Assembly: GCA_033557465.1 (NCBI GenBank)
Contig: CM066034.1
Coordinates: 415,192,159 to 415,256,158 of the forward strand
DNA length: 64,000 bases
Source: Ichthyophis bannanicus
Lineage: Eukaryota > Chordata > Amphibia > Gymnophiona > Ichthyophiidae
Direction: 5' to 3'
This document shows, in pieces, positions 33,453-42,942 of the stretch. Made by a program: the position numbers and the translations under genes. Every line of letters begins with the position of its first letter. Position 1 is the stretch's first letter. The notes beneath the pieces are model-generated. The model searched no databases. It was not told the origin of the DNA and worked only from the letters and a program-made list of their open reading frames with translations.

Positions 33453-34457
33453 CTGATGCCATAGATGCATGGTAGTCCCTGGGGCTACCTGCACTTTTCC
33501 TCAGCCAGACCTTTTATGTTGCACTGCACACCACGTACTGCAGCAGAGCATGGCCTAGGTCCACTGCAGGGAGGTGGCACTGCCCCCTCCAGTACGGGAA
33601 CATGCCCCCCTGCCAAGCTGACGTGGCCATTTGCTGTCGGTGCTGGTAGTGCACAGTCCCAGGCCATCCACTGTGTAGGTAGGCGCCCGCCTAGGGAGCA
33701 GGTTCCGGGGTGGGGGGCTTACATGCACATCCTCACATCCCCCCATCACTGCCTACCACTATTATGTCCCCTCCACATGGGGGTGGGATGGCTGGGGGGA
33801 TGTCAGGTCTGTGCCCTAGCGACTATTGGCTAGGGTGGACCAGGTAGATATTGGTGGATTGTGTTTGGCCTTGGTTAACTGCTGTCTTGCTGATCTCAGG
33901 TGTCTATGTTCCTATGTGCCACCTAGGCGCCCGCCTGGTCTACCCTGTGCCCCAGCTGCCCATGCTACATGTCCCGCCTGCGACCCCCTATGCCCCATTT
34001 GCACCATCGCCATAGTGGCCATTCATACTTTGGCACTATGGTATTGCTGTACATGGAGCACTACTATCATAGTTTTTGGGCTCCCTGCCTGGGCTGTACA
34101 TTGCTGTACATTGCTGACACTAAAATGGTTTCTCTCTCCTGCATATGTGCATCTAACGGCAGGTTTTCAATCGTGTTAGGATTCAGCTCTTCAGATCAGC
34201 GCGTTAGTGTGAATGGAGCCTCTCCCCGCCCACACTCCGCCCACTGACCCCTTCTCTCCATCCTCTCTCCACCTTCTGTGGTGTTTACCGTGCCGCAGAA
34301 TGTGAACGATCATTAAGTAACGATAATACGCGTTATGAGACGTCTCATAACGTGCGTTAACGTTATTTAACGATTGTTAATGTTACATAATGCGCGTTAT
34401 GTAACGTTACCGCAGTTTAGTAAACATACCCCTAAGACGGTTTAGTAAACACACCCC

Positions 34458-35403
34458 TATGTTCTGCTTTATTAATTGTCTCCATTACTAAAAGCATTAA
34501 GTCTAGAGAACAATTATTTAGTACACCATTCCAAGCATGGTTCTGATTGAACATCTGTGGTTCTTTTAAGATTCAAAGACCCCTAGGAATCATCTGTTCC
34601 TTTACATATTGGGCTAGCATAGCACTGTGTCTTTGCACCATTCGTGCCTTTGTTATCCTCTTTTTATAATGCTAACAATTCTGCTCATGATTGCGGGGAA
34701 CAGGATCAAGCCTTTACAAAGAAATGGAATGGTATACTAAATAAGTGATCTCTAGACTTGATGCTTTTATTAATGCAGACAGTTAATAAAGCAAAACTTA
34801 GTAAAACATTGTGAAGAAGCAGGCCATATATTTAGTACACTCCATTGGTGAGTTATACAGTAGATCAGATATCTCTATAGAAGCACGGGGGGAATCGTGA
34901 GATTAGATTGACCTGTTTAGATCAGCGGTGGATTTTCCAACTGCAATGAATAGATCCATTAGGGATGAACATACATATTGAATGGACCTCACTACCTTAA
35001 TTCTGTGATATCAAGCGTTGGGAGAGGTCTCTTTAAAAACCGGAACAGGAAGTATTTTTTTTAAGAGCTTAGAGGGTGTTGAGCAGACCAGACAACACTG
35101 GGATTATGATGGAATGGTGAAGAAATAGAAAATGCTTGAAAAAGAAGCTTTCAGCCAAAGATAAGTGAAGTCAGCCCCCTGAAGCAGGATATGTAATGAC
35201 TAATATTACACTATCAGAGACATAGCGCTGTGTTGGGTTACAGTCATTTGGTTGAAATTGAAACATATGGTTTTAAACAAGATTGTATGAATAAAAGAAG
35301 GACTCAAATAAAAGAAAAGGACTGCTTATATATCACTACTGAAGTAGAGTTCGACAAAAAGAGTTTTTTCTCAGCTTCATATTAAGTGTTCAAATGCTAT
35401 ATA
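34458..35403 (+). mobile_element. Penelope-like element, centre and right arm of the palindrome
   Basis: 34461-34545 continues the left arm, and 34546-34724 is the central spacer. 34725-35403 is the right arm, the reverse complement of the left arm apart from an extra ~100 bp near 34820-34910. On the plus strand 34929 onward reads WIFQLQ-stop-IDPLGMN, matching the left arm's WWIFQLQSIDPLGMN. A degenerate 3' tail (CCCCCTGAAGCAGG ... CATAGCGCTGTGTTGGG, about 35176-35240) follows. The hammerhead core is not conserved here. Element 3 interrupts the arm, which ends at 39377-39398 next to the 14-bp target duplication. Confidence 0.72.
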
Positions 35404-36610
35404 GGGGTATATTTACTAAACTGCGGTAACGTTACATAACGCATGTTATGTAACGTTAACAATCGTTAAGTTACGTTAACGCGCGTTATGATCGTTAACA
35501 TCTCATAACGCACGTTAACGTAACTTAACGATCGTAGACGTCCTGCGGCATGGTAAAACACCGCAGAAGGTGGAGAGAGGACGGAGAGAAGGGGTCAATG
35601 GGTGGAGTGTGGGCGGGGAGAGGCTCCTTTCACACTAATGCGCTGATCTGAAGAGCTGAATCCTAACGCGATTGAAAACCTGCCGTTAGATGCACATTTG
35701 CAGGGGAGAGAAACCATTTAAGTGTCAGCAATGTACAGCATAGGCAGGGAAACCTACAAAAAGTGATAAGTGTAATACATGTGCACAGAACAAAAGGGCA
35801 CATAAACATTAAAAATGAGCTCAACAAACTGGAAAAAAAACATAACCAAGCTGGCCAATAGTGATATTAATGGGAAACATCAACCCCCCCCCCCCCCCCG
35901 AGAAAGCTCCAAAAAAAGAGATATTAATCATGGAAGGGTCTATGCTCCGTCCCCATACAAGGTGAATGAGCCCACAGTGAAAAAGCGCTGATCAGAGCTT
36001 TCCCTTGTTATTGGACAGGTGTCCTATCGCGTGCACATGTCCCGCAACAGCAGGGTGGGCATGTCGGAATGGGCAACTGGACAGATGCCGGAAAAGGGGA
36101 CACAGAGCGCTGCAGGCGGCACATGCTGTGGTGCAGCTGGGCCACAGTGCGGACTAGGGTGATGCCTAGGTGGCTCATATGAATGCTGAAACAGCAGAGC
36201 AGCCAGACAGCAACTTCTGAAGGCCCAACATGGGCACAACTGTGTTTCCCACAGTGTCACAGAGGATAGTACACAGCAGCTACCCCCAAGGGCACGGAAC
36301 AGTGGCAGGCGGTGCTGGTTGGAAGCATGGACACCTATGTAGGCACCCCTACCCCAGAACCCGCACCATAGGCAGCCACCTACCCGCACACTGGATGGCC
36401 TGAGACTGCGCTCCACCAGCACCACCAGCAGAAGGGCATGTCAGCATGGTGGCAGAGGGATACCGGTGATGGAGGGGGCAGTGGGAGCTGCCCAGAGCAG
36501 ACCGTGGCCTTGCCCTGTGTAGGTGGGTGCCATGCACTGCAACAGACAGGCCCTGTCTGACGAACAGTCATGGTATCACCAGGGAATACACAGACTCTGC
36601 GACAACACGG

Positions 36611-36668
36611 TGGTGCAGTGCACAAAACCAGTATATTCACAAGCAGAAGGTCACAGTTCAAGTCCCAG
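36611..36668 (+). other. tRNA-like module a, element 3
   Basis: GGTGCAGTGCACAAAACC is followed by CAGTTCAAGTCCC (36654-36666); orthologous to module a in the other two elements. Confidence 0.5.
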
Positions 36669-36827
36669 CTGTGGTGCCTGCCAACCCAATCCCCATATTT
36701 TACCCACTACTAAAACGTGCTAATACAGACAGAACCTTTATTGCAGATGAGGTAAACATGCCCAAAACACCTACATTTTACCCTACAGAGCACAGACACC
36801 ATAAACATGCGCATTACCGAGAGCAGA

Positions 36828-37022
36828 GTCTCCAAAATGCAGTCCTGGAGGGCCAAACACCATCCAGTTTCCATGCTGCCTCTAATAAAGATGCCGGTGC
36901 TGCATTTCTATGCACCGCCCCCATGGTATGCAGATGTATCTCATGCATATTCATGAGGGACAGCATGAAAACCCGAACAGTGTTTGGCCCACCAGGACTG
37001 GAGTTGGGAACCTCTGCCCTAA
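36828..37022. repeat. Hairpin-forming internal repeat, element 3 copy
   Basis: Same foldback repeat as at 27350-27545. It starts at GAGCAGAGTCTCC, ends at GGGAACCTCTGCCCTA, and has ATGCATATTCATGAGG near its middle. Confidence 0.6.
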
Positions 37023-38696
37023 AGCTGTGGCCAACAGGGGCAGACACACCCGCACCCACAGGCTCCATTATCCAATGCCTCCTGGAGCGTCAGGATGTTG
37101 GGCCCTGCGTGCATCTCCCAATACTAGCACTAATACCTCGGCAATGCCACCCTAAACCTGGGAATATGGTAAACATCTATCAAACGGTTGCTATGATTAC
37201 TGGCAGATAGCAATTGCAAAGTTAAGCACCATTTGCTGATTGAGCTGCATCATAGCAACCTTTCTGATGTCTGTGGAGTGTGCTACAGGTCTGGTGTCTG
37301 ATAGTGTTTACCACCCTGGGGAGTGATCCCAACAGTATTGCTTACCATAGCCATGCCTGCACGCTGCCCAGGACTGGTGTGGTGGCCAGGGCTGCCAAAC
37401 ACCTCTATAGTTGCACAATGCTGGCATAGGTGTGGGAGTGTGTGTCTGTCTATCCAGTGTGTGGTGGCTGCAAACACCCTCCACAGCACACACTGCTAGC
37501 ACTGTTGCCAGTATTGGCCTGCCAATCTGCATAATGAGGAGCAAGGTACTGTGGGAATAGCCAGGATAGGATGGCCTGGCCTGGATCCATCATTAGATAG
37601 CATAGGGCAATGGCTCAGACATTGTAGTGGCTGGCCACCACCTGCATTGACAGGGTGGCCACAGCATGTCCTGCTGGGAGGTCACTCTCACCATGACTGA
37701 GCAGTGACCATGGCATGGCTAGGTTCCCCCATAGTGCTGTATAGTATTTCTCTCATGTGATATTTATGGGTTTTCTTTAGGGGCTCAATCACTGACTTAT
37801 CTGCTTGGTGTGTATGCTGATATCCCAGTTCTGGGTACACACATCTCCTCCAGGAGTATGCACTATGGACTAGCTAGCTGACTGTCTGCAGCTAGTATGT
37901 GTCTTGCTGGAACATCTTGCAGGGTGCAGTGGCTGGAGGCTTGCTGCTGGAGAATGTCAGATAGTGGTGGGGGGCAGTTGTGTATTTACAGGCCTACTGT
38001 CTGTCTGCTATTGCTTTATGGATGTGTACAGCTCTGCATTGCCTGCCCTGTAGGGTGTCTGTTCCCCAGCAGGATGGTCTCCTCTACTGCCACCATTGCA
38101 GGGAGGTAGAATGTGGATCTGTTGGTGGGTGATCCTGTTTCCCACCCTGAGCCCCAGAGGGTGGGTTGTGTGATGTTACATAATCCGCCTATGGGCCCAA
38201 ACACCCCCCCCTCCTTCCCCCACATCATGTAACCATGGCACCAACACAGGATATGCACTATTCTGGGTGCATCATAGCCCATAAGGGCTAGACATGACTG
38301 AGAAATACAGGAGGACACAGATGTATCCTAGGTGTGTCTGCAGGAACTACCTATCACACACTGATGTGGACCTGCAACATGGCATATTTCAGCCATGAAA
38401 GGTGCTGTGGACCTGGTGCTGGGTGCCCCACCTACCCTCAGGGTGAGCACAGTACCCGCACAATGTGACAGTCTGTGGCTACTCTGTGCCAGTACCACAC
38501 ATGGTCAGTTCCCCCTACCAGGCCGAGGTGCTGTGGGGGTGCATACCCCATCTTGTGCCCATCTGTCGACTGCTGATTTGCATGTGCAGTGCATCATGGA
38601 TATGGGTGGGTTAATCCTATCCTGGTAACCACAGCAGGCAGTTTGTGTGGTGACGTGCAGTCCTTCTGCAGCCAGCCAGGGGTTTGTTAGCAGCTG

Positions 38697-38755
38697 TAGC
38701 CTATTGGTTACTTCACTGCCTGTGAAGCCAGAGGTCATTGGTTCAAACCCATGGT
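38697..38755 (+). other. tRNA-like module b, element 3
   Basis: The A-box-like TAGCCTATTGGTTA (38697-38710) and B-box-like TTGGTTCAAACCCA (38738-38751) flank CTTCACTGCCTGTGAAG. That segment can form a 5-bp stem with a 7-base loop, like an anticodon arm with GCC in the anticodon position. This is the most tRNA-like of the modules, but no complete acceptor stem is evident. Confidence 0.55.
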
Positions 38756-39116
38756 GGGGTTATTTGATAGGGCTGTCTGAGGCATTGTCTATTTTTAATG
38801 TACATTAGTGCTGCCAGCAAAAACACCCTCAGAGTACTGTAGGCACCTTATAGGGTGCCCTATAAGGCACCTTATAAGGCGCCCTATCAAGCGCCTTATA
38901 AGGTGCCCTATAGGGGACATTATAGAGTGCCTTGGCGGACAGTGAACTTTATAATGTGCCCTATGGAGTGCATTATGGGGTTCCTTATGCGGCACCTTAG
39001 GTTACGCACCGTGAGGGTGTGTTTGCTGGCAGCACTAATTAAAATAAAAGTAAAATGCCTCAACAATCACTACTTAAACGGTGCTGCTTCAGCCAGTCTT
39101 ATGCATTAGGCACACT

Positions 39117-39175
39117 GGGGAATCAAACCCATGACCCCCTGTACCATCAGTCAGTGTAGTAACCATTGTGCTGCA
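39117..39175 (-). other. tRNA-like module c, element 3
   Basis: On the minus strand TGCAGCACAATGGTTA (39160-39175) precedes GGGTTTGATTCCCC (39117-39130). Confidence 0.55.
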
Positions 39176-40018
39176 GCTCTGTTTCTGTGTTTGCATGTCT
39201 GCGCGCCTTCTTAAGATTAACGCGCGGTAACGTGCCATGTAATGCTCGTTAATTTATGGCGCCTTGTAACGCGCGTTATCGGTAACGATGTACCGCCCAT
39301 GTCCTTATTTGGGATTTCTGCCTCTACCGCGGATCCTAACACGAATCACATTACCGCAGTTTAGTATACATACCCCATAGGGTCTTTATAGACATATGCA
39401 AGGCATTGATAAGGCAGGCAAAAAGAATCTGAAAAGAAGCTTGCTATGGAAGCAAAAGCTCATAATAAAAACATTTTTAAGTACCTTCATAGCAAAAACA
39501 TCTGAGTCAGTTGGACTATTAGATGATTGAGGGGGTTAAAGGGGCACTAAGGGAGGACAAGGCCATAGTAGAGAGACTGAATGAATTCTTTGCTTCAGTC
39601 TTTACTGAAGACGATGTAGGGAAAATACCAATGCCAGAAATGATATTTAAAGGTGATGTATCAGAGGAATTGAAACAAATCTCAATAAACATGGAAGATG
39701 TAGTACAGCAATTTGATGAACTAAAAGAGTAGCAAATCATCTGGACTGGAACTCAAAAATGAGATTGCAGGCCTACTATTGGCAATCTGTAAACTATCAT
39801 TAAAATCATTTGTTCTACATGAAGATTGGAGAATGGCCAACAGAATACCAATTTTTTAGAAAGGTTCTAAGGGTGATCTGGGATACTACAGACGGCAGTA
39901 CTAGGCAAAATAGTGCAAATCATTATAAAGAAAAAAACTACTGAACATATAGGTATCGATGCTTTAATGCGATAAAGCCAACATGAGATTTAGCCAAAGA
40001 AAGTATTTGTTTAACAGG

Positions 40019-40188
40019 TTTTTTATTCCGCTTTATCATTTCAGTCAAAGTGGTTTACATTGTAACTTAAAATTAGCAATGTACATTAAACAGGGACATT
40101 GATAACCTGAATTTTTCTGAGGCAATGGAGGTTTAAGTGGCTTGCCCAAGGCCACAAGGAGTGCTAGTGGGAATCAAACCCTGGTCTC
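40019..40188 (+). repeat. MIR/L2-tail-like insertion in CR1
   Basis: Interrupts the CR1 RT frame between FNRF-type and FLTNLLYFFEGV codons. It contains CAAAGTGGTTTACATTG, then TTAAGTGGCTTGCCCAAGG and GGGAATCAAACCC. This is the same composite repeat as 45309-45646 and part of 21415-21595. Confidence 0.6.
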
Positions 40189-40612
40189 CAAGTTTTTCCT
40201 CACTAATCTGCTGTACTTTTTTGAAGGTGTGAATAAACAAGTAGATAAAGGTGAACCAGTTGATATAGTCTATCTGGATTTTCAGAAAGCCTTTGACAAG
40301 GTCCCAGATGAGAGACTCTTGAGGAATTTTAAAAGTCAGTAGGACAATGTGCTACAGCGGATGAGGAGCTGGTTAAAAGACAGAAAACAGTAGGACAAAA
40401 TGGCCAATTTTCTCAATGGAGAAAGGTGAATAGTAGAGTACCCCTGGGATCTGTGCTGGGACTACTGCTTTCTAAAATATTCATAAATGATCTGGAAATG
40501 GAGAGAATGGATGAGGTGATCAAATTTGCAGATGACACAAAATTATTCAAAGTTCTTAAAACACAATAGGATTGTGAAAATTGCAAGAAGACCTTGAGAA
40601 ATTGGGGACTGG

Positions 40613-40800
40613 ATATAAATATATTGGTTTATTGCGCCTTGACTTTCTCAAGATGTGAGCCACTACATGTTGTTTTTACTTGAGTGTATCTATAATTTGT
40701 TAATATCTTTATTAATTGTGTATTTCGTTGTATTGTACCTGATTTTGTACTATATGCAAAACTTTAATACAAAAATAAAATAACTAAATGCAAAAAAACA
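40613..40800 (+). mobile_element. Short A-tailed retroposon with 14-bp target duplication
   Basis: A 188-bp insertion in CR1 flanked by AAATTGGGGACTGG (40599-40612) and AAATTGGGGGACTGG (40801-40815). It ends in an A-rich tail (AATACAAAAATAAAATAAC ... CAAAAAAAC). The poly(A)-like end and long target duplication suggest mobilisation by an L1-type machinery; its body resembles a 3' untranslated region. The family is not identified. Confidence 0.65.
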
Positions 40801-41652
40801 AAATTGGGGGACTGGGCATCCAAATGGCATATGAAATTAATCGTGGACAAGTGAAAAGTTATGAACTTAGGAAAGAACAACCCAAACTACGTTTATATTA
40901 TGCAAGTTTCCACATTAGGAATCACTCCCCAGAAAAAGGATCTAGGTGGCATTGTGGATAATACATTGAAACGTTCTACCCAGTGTGCAGCAGCGGCCAA
41001 GAACGCAAATAGAATGCTAGGAATCATAAGGAGAGGAATGGAGAATAAAACAAAAGATATTATAATGCTTTTGTATCTCTCCATGTTGCAACTACATCTT
41101 GAATATTGTGTGCAGTTCTGGTTACCACATCTAAAAAAAGGATATAGCGGAATTAGAAAAGTCTTAAAAGGTTATGGCTCTTCAGTTTGGGAAAGAGGTG
41201 ACTGAAGGGACATATGATAGATGTCTGTAAAATAATGAGTGGAGTGGAACAGGTGAATGTAGATTGGTACTTTACTCCTTCAAATAGTAGAAAGACTAGT
41301 TTTAAATGTGCTACATTGTAGCTTCATTGCGTGTCCCCTAATCAGAGATAATATTTTTTCACTCATCGCATAATCAAACTCTGAAATTTGTTGCCAGAGG
41401 TTGTAGTAAAAGCTGTTAATACAGGTGGATTTAAAAGAGATTTGGATAAGCTCCTAGAGGAAAAGCCCATAAACCATAATTAAAGTGGACTGGAGAAATC
41501 CACTGATTACACCTGCAATAAGCATCATGGAATCAGTCTACTTTTTGGGAACCTGCCCGGTACTTGTGACCTGGATTAGCCACTGTTGGAAACAGGATAC
41601 TGAGCTTGATGGACCTTTGTTCTGACCCAATATGGCATATCTTATGTTCTAA

Positions 41653-42942
41653 ATTTCTTGGGTCAATATTCAGCCATAGCATTGTCAACAGTTTTTTCAA
41701 ACACCAACTGTCATGGCTAAAAAAAAAAATCCAAATATTCTGCTCCAGCATACAGATTGTAGCTTGTGCTGAATATTCAGAAAGTGGCCAGTGATAAATA
41801 TTCAGACAATGTGGTAAGAGCTGCTGCTATCCAAATAGCGACAATAATTTACAGTGCTATGCAGGTGGAGGCCAATTATACACAGGGCCTGTCCGGCCCA
41901 TCCGAACATCCAAAATCTGGATGGGCCGGCTGTGCACCCGCTTCTGTACCCACGGGAGCAGAATTGGGTGCATTGGGCCTGGATGTACAGGACGTACCCC
42001 GATTCTGGCACACTGTACATTCGGTGCCCTCCCTGTCTAAGTTTCCCAAGTCCCCTGCATGGAACCCAGTGCCATGGCGTCCCATCGCCATGACACCGAG
42101 ATGCCATGTAGGAGTGCCAATTGTCCGCATGCCTACAAATGTCCCCTTTCTCCGCCACCCAACCCCCGGAATGGCCGGGATCGGGTGTCAGGGAACCCCT
42201 GCCGCTCCTCACTTGGGTTCAGCGGGCCGCGGGTGTCAATTCCCCTCCACCCGGGGGACTTATTCCACCTTCAAGGTGGAACAAGTCCCCCATCTAATTT
42301 AGCAGACCCTGGACATACAGGGCCACGACCGGAATTGGCCCTGTATGTCCAGGGTCAGGGTCCTGCCTCTGGCCCGCCATGCTTCTCCTCCAGCTCACTC
42401 CATCCAGAGCCCCCGTACATCTCCCCAGTATGTGTGGAAAGCTTTGGGCAGGAAATCCGGCACAGACGTTTAGTGGGGATTAGCGGAGATGTACGTACAA
42501 GTCAGAAGTACATCCCTGCTAAACATTGTTCAGAATCTATCACTTAGCCTGTCCAAATAACTTAGGACAGCAAAACTGTTCTAAGGCTATCCTGATAATT
42601 ATACTTATCGTGGTGCTGAATGTTGATGCTTTAAGAACAATTGCTGGCTCTGCCCCCACTCTGAACATGGACCCAGGGGTGGCTTTATCATTAGGTCTCA
42701 CTCTTCCTAATCTGCTGTTGCTGCTGCTACTACTGCATCACCATCATTGTCGCCTCTTCTCCGGGGTGTGGGGCAGCATCAATCACCTCCTCCTGACGCT
42801 GATGACTAACGACAACTTAAAAAAGAAATCAAACAAAAGCGCGGGGTCTTCCCAACTCGAGCGTGCTTCTAAGGCCCACTTCCTTCTGACTCATACTTCT
42901 ATGTCAGAGGGGGGTGGGACCAACAGAGACTTAACAGGCATG
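41653..42942. other. GC-rich block with perfect hairpins, no gene
   Basis: Open frames here are short and overlap on both strands without a recognisable domain. The block 41880-42360 holds three strong foldbacks: 41893-41929, 42253-42291 and 42306-42355. A dispersed phrase (42813-42860, AACAACTTAAAAAAGAAATC then GCGCGGGGTCTTCCC) recurs at 50480-50540 and 51823-51885. Confidence 0.55.
42306..42355. repeat. Perfect 20-bp-arm hairpin
   Basis: The arms at 42306-42325 and 42336-42355 are exactly complementary over 20 bases with a 10-base spacer. Immediately upstream, 42253-42291 is a 39-bp near-perfect palindrome with arms GGGGGACTT and AAGTCCCCC. The role is unknown. Confidence 0.85.

Larger units (their letters stand above)
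30390..34432 (-). mobile_element. GGGG-ended DNA transposon, element 2, nested in element 1
   Basis: Starts GGGGTATGTTTACTAAACTG at 30390 and ends with the complementary terminus at 34432, flanked by TAA at 30387-30389 and 34433-34435. The insertion split the right terminal repeat of element 1: CATTAA | GACGG, versus CGTTAAGACGG in the complement of element 1's left end. Internal sequence runs opposite to elements 1 and 3; for example 34150-34430 is the complement of 35404-35700. Length is 4.04 kb. There is no transposase-like frame. It carries tRNA-like modules a and b but not c, and an expanded GGTGCC array. Near 32880-32946 there is a short LINE-type tail ending in (AAAT)n. Confidence 0.8.
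23272..34457 (+). mobile_element. GGGG-ended DNA transposon, element 1 (with nested insertions)
   Basis: Bounded by the terminal inverted repeat GGGGTATGTTTACTAAACCG at 23272 and its complement ending at 34457, with the 3-bp target duplication TAT on both sides (23269-23271, 34458-34460). The uninterrupted palindrome arm near 34795 shows the empty site. After removing the CR1 (24606-27302) and element 2 (30390-34432) about 4.4 kb remains. No transposase-like frame is seen, so it is a non-autonomous element. The 3-bp duplication and GG-rich ends would fit the PIF/Harbinger superfamily, but that assignment is inference. It contains three tRNA-like modules, a hairpin-forming internal repeat and decayed GGTGCC-type repeats (29820-30050). 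Confidence 0.75.
35404..39376 (+). mobile_element. GGGG-ended DNA transposon, element 3
   Basis: 3.97 kb, bounded by GGGGTATATTTACTAAACTG and CAGTTTAGTATACATACCCC, with the target duplication ATA (35401-35403, 39377-39379). The empty site is present in the other palindrome arm at 22773-22784. Subterminal sequence is dense in TTAACG/CGTTAA motifs on both sides. Internal sequence is collinear with element 1 and inverted relative to element 2. A run of 17 C's lies at 35884-35900. The longest frame (36527-37210) is not conserved in the sister elements, so I do not call it a gene. Confidence 0.82.
39399..41652 (+). mobile_element. CR1 LINE (family 2), 3' segment of the split copy
   Basis: Resumes at CAAGGCATTGATAA (39399-39412), the second copy of the 14-bp duplication. 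RT signatures in decayed frames follow: KGALREDKAIVERLNEFFAS at 39535, DIVYLDFQKAFDKVP at 40262, the FADDTKLFK region near 40528, [15 protein letters not shown] near 41100. It ends with GGCATATCTTATGTTC, the octamer-type CR1 tail, near 41652. Two later insertions (40019-40188 and 40613-40800) interrupt it. Many stops make it inactive. Confidence 0.85.

Noticed and set aside
35176..35240. A second hammerhead ribozyme in the large palindrome
   Set aside because: The core reads CTGAAGCAGG instead of CTGATGA and the GAAA is altered; only the general layout of the tail remains.
36527..37210. A 227-codon frame in element 3 as a possible transposase
   Set aside because: No transposase motif, and the frame is not conserved in elements 1 or 2. 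It crosses a foldback repeat.
38697..38755. A functional tRNA-Gly(GCC) gene
   Set aside because: Boxes and an anticodon-like arm are present, but I cannot find a complete acceptor stem. The sequence is a repeated part of a transposon.
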